Of a stretch of 7,877 nucleotides of DNA, positions 4,994 through 7,877 are shown piece after piece. The position numbers and the translations under genes are program-made. The notes under the pieces were generated by a model. That model searched no databases. It was not told where the DNA came from and saw only the letters and a program-made list of their open reading frames with translations. Position 1 is the stretch's first letter. Every line of letters starts with the position of its first letter. The stretch comes from Elusimicrobiota bacterium. GTDB lineage: Bacteria; Elusimicrobiota; Elusimicrobia; UBA1565; UBA9628. The stretch is from positions 1-7,877 of the forward strand of contig JAGWRY010000450.1 of assembly GCA_028869495.1 (NCBI GenBank). Direction: 5' to 3'.

Positions 4994-6988
4994 CTAGAGC
5001 TCCGCCGCGTACTCGACGCCGGGGCCGAGGATGCGGAAGCGGATCGGCTGCTTGTCGGTCTGCAGCGAGCCCCAGGTCATCGCCAGGCGCTCGAGCTGGG
5101 CCTCCGGCGAGAGCTTGGCCGACACGCCGAAGACGACCTCGTTGGCGCCGACGGCCTGCGCGGCCTGGCTGATCGCGTAGAACGGCTCGTTGGAGACGAC
5201 CAGCATCGGCTTGACGGTCTTGCCGTGCTTCTCGGCGGCCTCGATCACGCGCGTGAACAGCCTTTGCTCGTCGGCGCCCATCGCGACGTCCTCGTCGACG
5301 AGGGCGAGGCCCTTGCGGATGCGCGACGTGAAGACGACCAGGTCCGTCGTCTCCGAGTCGTGGCTCTCGAGGGCCTTGTTCAGGTGGTACAGGTTGCCCG
5401 GGTCGCGCACCGCGACCAGCACGCGCTTCGGGCGCGCGATCTCGTCGCGGACGATCTCCAGCTCGTCGGCGCGGCGCAGGTTGAACTTCTCGCGGTGCTC
5501 GTCGCCCCGGTCGCCCGCCCGGCGGTTCAGGAACTCGTTGACGACGAAAAAGACGAAGAAGGCGACCGTGAAGGCGACTCCGGAGATCGTCGCGACCTTC
5601 TTCGTCGCCAGGTTGATCGCGCCCACCGAGAGCAGGAGCAGGAAGATCAGCGCCAGCCCGATCGGCAGTTCGACGCCGCCGACCGTCAGGTTCAGCGGGA
5701 CCTTCCACTCGCGCTTGGCCGTCTTCTTGAAGCGCAGGACGAAGACGGCCAGCGCCTTGAACACGAAGCTCCAGATCACGCCGAAGGCGTAGGCCTCGCC
5801 GAGCATGTAGACGTCGCCGCGGCAGAGCAGGATCGTGACGACCTGCAGGAGGGCGAACAGGTTGATCATCCGGTGCGTGGTCCCGTACTTCGGGTGCAGG
5901 CCGCGGAACCAGTCGACGAAGATGCCGTCTTCGGCCAGGCGGTTGAGGACCCCGTTGGCGCCCATGATCGAGGTGTTGACCGCGCCGGAGAGGATCACGA
6001 CGCCGACGAGCACGACGAAGGCCTGCAGGACGAGCTTGAGCGCGTGCGGGCCGGCCATCGACATCGCCAGGCCCGAGAGCAGGTTGTCCGAATAGCCGGC
6101 GCGGACCGCGTCCGGGATCAGGCCGACCGCCAGGATCGAGACGGTCCCGGTCAGCACCAGCGCGTACAGGAAGATCAGCACCGCCGCGCGCTTCAGGTTC
6201 GGCAGCTTCGGGGCCTCCATCTCGCGGTAGACCTGGGCCAGCGTCTCCAGGCCGCTCATGCCGAGGAAGGCGTGGCCGAGCGCGATCAGGATCCCGAGCT
6301 TGGCCAGCCACGCCGTCCCGCGGAACGGCGCCAGCCAGCCGAGGGATTCCCTCGTGAACTGGAGCTGGTGCGGCGGCCAGCGCATGCCCCGGACCCAGAT
6401 CGTGTACGCGGACCAGGCGAAGACGACGACGGTCATCACCGTCACCAGCGACATGATCTTGATCGCCTTGTCCGACGATTCCTCGATGCCGCGGATGTTC
6501 TGCCGCCAGAAGTAGGCGACGACGGCCAGCGCGAAGACGACCGAGAAGGCCTGCGGGTTCACCGACCAGTGGATGCGCAGGTGCGGGAACGAGGAGTTGA
6601 TCAGGCCCGCCAGGTACTGCCCGGCCGAGACCGAGCTGATCGCCCCGGTCAGCACGTAGTCGAACATCAGCGCGGAGACCGAGATCTTCGCCAACGTTCC
6701 GCCCATCGACTCGCGCACGACCTTGTAGACGCCGCCGCGCACGAACATGCTCGAGGCCTCGACGTAGAGGGCCAGCACCGGCGCCGCGCAGAGCAGGACC
6801 GCGACGATCATCCAGGGCGCGACCGGGCCGATCGCGGTCTCGACGATGCCGCCGATGTACCAGGCGGTCGAGGCCATGTCGCAGAGCACGATCGCGGCCG
6901 CGCGCCAGAACGAGATGAAGGACAGCATCGCGGTCGTGAGCACCACGACCTCGGTCACGCGCCGCCCGGGGCGCGGCTCAGGCTTCAA
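4994..6988 (-). CDS. APC-superfamily permease with C-terminal USP-like domain
   Basis: A 664-residue integral membrane protein. Residues about 12-488 are hydrophobic with roughly 12 helices and APC-type features: FWRAAAIVLCDMASTAWYIGG at the first helix and its break (27-47), GMSGLETLAQVYREMEAPKL (243-262), and NTSIMGANGVLNRLAEDGIF with a following HPKYGTTHRMIN (338-376). It therefore probably moves amino acids or related amines or cations; substrate unknown. Residues about 518-664 are soluble: RPKRVLVAVRDPGNLYHLNKAL, TTDLVVFTSRI and a NEVVFGVS strand resemble a universal-stress-type alpha/beta domain, a known fusion in this superfamily and usually regulatory. The start is probably TTG at 6988, overlapping the EIIA gene by 11 bases; GTG 6958 is an alternative, and ATG 6928 would cut the first helix. 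Confidence 0.85.
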   Translation of the reverse strand: MKPEPRPGRRVTEVVVLTTAMLSFISFWRAAAIVLCDMASTAWYIGGIVETAIGPVAPWMIVAVLLCAAPVLALYVEASSMFVRGGVYKVVRESMGGTLAKISVSALMFDYVLTGAISSVSAGQYLAGLINSSFPHLRIHWSVNPQAFSVVFALAVVAYFWRQNIRGIEESSDKAIKIMSLVTVMTVVVFAWSAYTIWVRGMRWPPHQLQFTRESLGWLAPFRGTAWLAKLGILIALGHAFLGMSGLETLAQVYREMEAPKLPNLKRAAVLIFLYALVLTGTVSILAVGLIPDAVRAGYSDNLLSGLAMSMAGPHALKLVLQAFVVLVGVVILSGAVNTSIMGANGVLNRLAEDGIFVDWFRGLHPKYGTTHRMINLFALLQVVTILLCRGDVYMLGEAYAFGVIWSFVFKALAVFVLRFKKTAKREWKVPLNLTVGGVELPIGLALIFLLLLSVGAINLATKKVATISGVAFTVAFFVFFVVNEFLNRRAGDRGDEHREKFNLRRADELEIVRDEIARPKRVLVAVRDPGNLYHLNKALESHDSETTDLVVFTSRIRKGLALVDEDVAMGADEQRLFTRVIEAAEKHGKTVKPMLVVSNEPFYAISQAAQAVGANEVVFGVSAKLSPEAQLERLAMTWGSLQTDKQPIRFRILGPGVEYAAEL

Positions 6989-7511
6989 GCTTGCGCACCA
7001 GCGCGAGCGCGGCGGCGGGGCCGGAGGCCGCAGTCAGCTGGTCGATCAGGGACGGCTGGAACAGCGACGAGACCCCGCGCAGGAGCTGCAGGTGGAGGGG
7101 GAAGGCGTCCTGCTTGTTCGGCGAGAAGAACAGGAAGACGACGCGGATCGGCAGGTCGGGCTGCTTCGGGTCCGCGACCGGGGTCTTCAGGACCGCCATC
7201 CCGGCCAGGATCGAGGACAGGCCGTCCATGCGCGCGTGGGGCAGGCTCAGGCCCGTGTCGAGAGTGGTCGAGATGCCCTGTTCGCGCTCCAAGACCCTGC
7301 TCAGGAAGGGCGCCGTGTCGCCGATCCGGGCGCGGCGGCAGACGGCGGCGACCAGATCCTCCAGCACCGCCTCCTTGGCGCGCCCCTCGTCCGGGAACAG
7401 GACGACCTCCTCGGTCAGCAGGGCGGAGATCTTCAGGCCCTTGGGGGCCGGGGTCGGCGCGCCCGGCTTGGCGGCCGCCGGCCCGGATGTCTTCTTCTGG
7501 AACCAGGCCAT
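6978..7511 (-). CDS. PTS EIIA-type (fructose/mannitol/nitrogen class) phosphoacceptor protein
   Basis: A 177-residue soluble protein. After an Ala/Pro/Lys-rich linker (about 8-24), residues 27-177 form an EIIA domain of the PtsN/fructose class: KISALLTEEVVLF, KEAVLEDLVAAV, FLSRVLEREQGISTTLDTGLSLPHARMDGL with the phosphorylatable His92, then VVFLFFSPNKQDAFPLHLQLLRGVSSLF. No EIIB, EIIC, HPr or EI is in the window, so sugar transport is not implied. Its overlap with the permease gene suggests it modulates that transporter through phosphorylation; this is inference. ATG 7511 is chosen: the frame stays open to a TTG at 7559, but that TTG is part of the promoter -35 box, and family similarity starts well downstream. 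No Shine-Dalgarno is visible in the roughly 12-base leader. Confidence 0.86.
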   Translation of the reverse strand: MAWFQKKTSGPAAAKPGAPTPAPKGLKISALLTEEVVLFPDEGRAKEAVLEDLVAAVCRRARIGDTAPFLSRVLEREQGISTTLDTGLSLPHARMDGLSSILAGMAVLKTPVADPKQPDLPIRVVFLFFSPNKQDAFPLHLQLLRGVSSLFQPSLIDQLTAASGPAAALALVRKLEA

Positions 7512-7529
7512 AGGGGTGGGAGTCGGCGT

Positions 7530-7559
7530 ATTATCGCACGGACCCCCGGCGAGTGTCAA
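7530..7559 (-). promoter_or_regulatory. Near-consensus sigma-70 promoter for the EIIA-permease unit
   Basis: On the minus strand a perfect TTGACA (7559-7554) is followed after 18 bases by TGC-GATAAT (7538-7530), a -10 box with five of six consensus bases and an extended TGn element. Transcription would start near 7523, leaving about 12 untranslated bases (CT/CCC-rich, without a Shine-Dalgarno) before ATG 7511. This is the only clear housekeeping promoter I see in the window. Confidence 0.75.
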
Positions 7560-7565
7560 ATGGGC

Positions 7566-7571
7566 TAAAAT
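7566..7571 (+). promoter_or_regulatory. Candidate -10 box for the divergent plus-strand gene
   Basis: TAAAAT matches the -10 consensus at five of six bases and stands out in this GC-rich context. It ends six bases before GTG 7578, so the transcript would begin at or next to the start codon, giving a leaderless mRNA. No recognisable -35 box lies 16-18 bases upstream; that region falls within the spacer of the opposing promoter. The TAA is also an in-frame stop for the downstream gene. Confidence 0.45.
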
Positions 7572-7577
7572 CCGCCG

Positions 7578-7877
7578 GTGAGCGCGGCTTTTGCGGTCCT
7601 CGCGGCCCTGCTGATCGCCCGGAGCCGGGGCTTTCTCGGCTACCTGCTCGGCCCCGGCGTCCTGGACGGGACCTCGGCGCGCCTGGTCCTATCCTACGCC
7701 GCCTGGCCCGTCCTGCTGGCCGCCGCCCTATGGCTGACGGCCTGGGGGCTGGGACGGCGGCTCCTGCGCGGCCTCGGCGCGGCGCCGGCCGCGCCCCTCG
7801 ACGAGATCGCCGCGGCGGCGGCCGGGCTGGGCCTGCTGGGAACCGCCGTCTTCGCGCTCGGCGCGGCCGGCCTCCTC
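7578..7877 (+). CDS. Polytopic membrane protein, N-terminal part (runs off right edge)
   Basis: The frame from GTG 7578 is open to the window edge, 100 codons. An in-frame TAA at 7566-7568 leaves this GTG as the first possible start. Predicted segments are a hydrophobic N-terminus (about 3-14), a helix at about 36-59 (LVLSYAAWPVLLAAALWLTA) followed by an Arg-rich turn (GRRLLRG), and another at about 77-100. The LDEIAAAAAGLGLLGTAVFA pattern resembles the N-terminal part of large glycosyltransferase-39-like or O-antigen-ligase-like membrane proteins, but this is too little for a family call. It is divergent from the EIIA gene across 66 bases. Coding is supported by GC-rich third positions and hydrophobic periodicity. 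Function unknown. Confidence 0.72.
   Translation, partial: MSAAFAVLAALLIARSRGFLGYLLGPGVLDGTSARLVLSYAAWPVLLAAALWLTAWGLGRRLLRGLGAAPAAPLDEIAAAAAGLGLLGTAVFALGAAGLL

Noticed and set aside
4932..6311. A long N-terminal extension of the deformylase frame
   Set aside because: The extension runs out of frame through the permease gene and is Arg/Pro/Gly-rich; the deformylase family begins at MPVRR (4931).
5225..7513. A 762-codon open frame on the plus strand
   Set aside because: It lies antisense to the permease and EIIA genes. Its product is a low-complexity string of Arg, Asp, Gln and His with no domain signature, a known product of strong GC bias at third codon positions of the opposite strand.
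7512..7559. An upstream TTG start for the EIIA gene adding 16 residues
   Set aside because: The TTG is part of the -35 box and would not be transcribed from the promoter seen here; the extra residues have no family similarity.
1..7877. tRNA, CRISPR, insertion sequence, phage or toxin-antitoxin content
   Set aside because: I saw no regularly spaced repeats, no transposase motifs or terminal inverted repeats, no tRNA-like folds, and practically no non-coding space to hold them.

Overview
The window is a very GC-rich (roughly 70% by eye), densely packed bacterial chromosome segment. Almost everything reads on the minus strand. Third codon positions are strongly G/C, which produces many long antisense open frames that are not genes. 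Start codons include ATG, GTG and probably TTG. The content is housekeeping, with no sign of phage, insertion sequence, CRISPR or recent transfer. The phylum cannot be fixed from this sequence. A high-GC, Gram-negative-type uncultivated lineage such as a groundwater Elusimicrobiota is my tentative guess, from gene order and protein style only. Acidobacteriota-like or other deep lineages are not excluded.

Layout, right to left along the minus strand. (1) At 7511-4994 a PTS EIIA-type protein overlaps an APC-superfamily permease that carries a C-terminal soluble domain resembling universal stress proteins. This two-gene unit is preceded by a near-consensus sigma-70 promoter at 7530-7559. (2) At 4931-1815 come def (peptide deformylase), fmt (Met-tRNA formyltransferase), a membrane-anchored protein with three PASTA repeats, and rpe (ribulose-phosphate 3-epimerase). 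(3) At 1797 to the left edge come rpsP (S16), khpA (KH RNA-binding protein), trmD (tRNA m1G37 methyltransferase), rplS (L19) and the first 30 codons of rnhB (ribonuclease HII). Blocks 2 and 3 are separated by 17 bases or less except for 41 bases between rpsP and khpA, so they look like one long operon for translation initiation, ribosome and tRNA maturation, with a cell-envelope PASTA protein in it. (4) At 7578 a divergent membrane-protein gene of unknown function begins on the plus strand and runs off the right edge.

The most notable points are these. A kinase-less PASTA protein sits where the PASTA kinase PrkC lies in the Firmicutes def-fmt-rsmB-prpC-prkC-rsgA-rpe cluster. An otherwise intact Rpe has lost one of its four metal-binding residues (His to Ser). 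rimM is missing from its usual place between khpA and trmD. L19 carries a Pro/Lys/Glu-rich tail. The 66-base divergent control region has two overlapping promoters whose transcripts would have almost no leader. I found no wholly new system; the best leads are the PASTA-only protein and the EIIA/APC/USP-like module.
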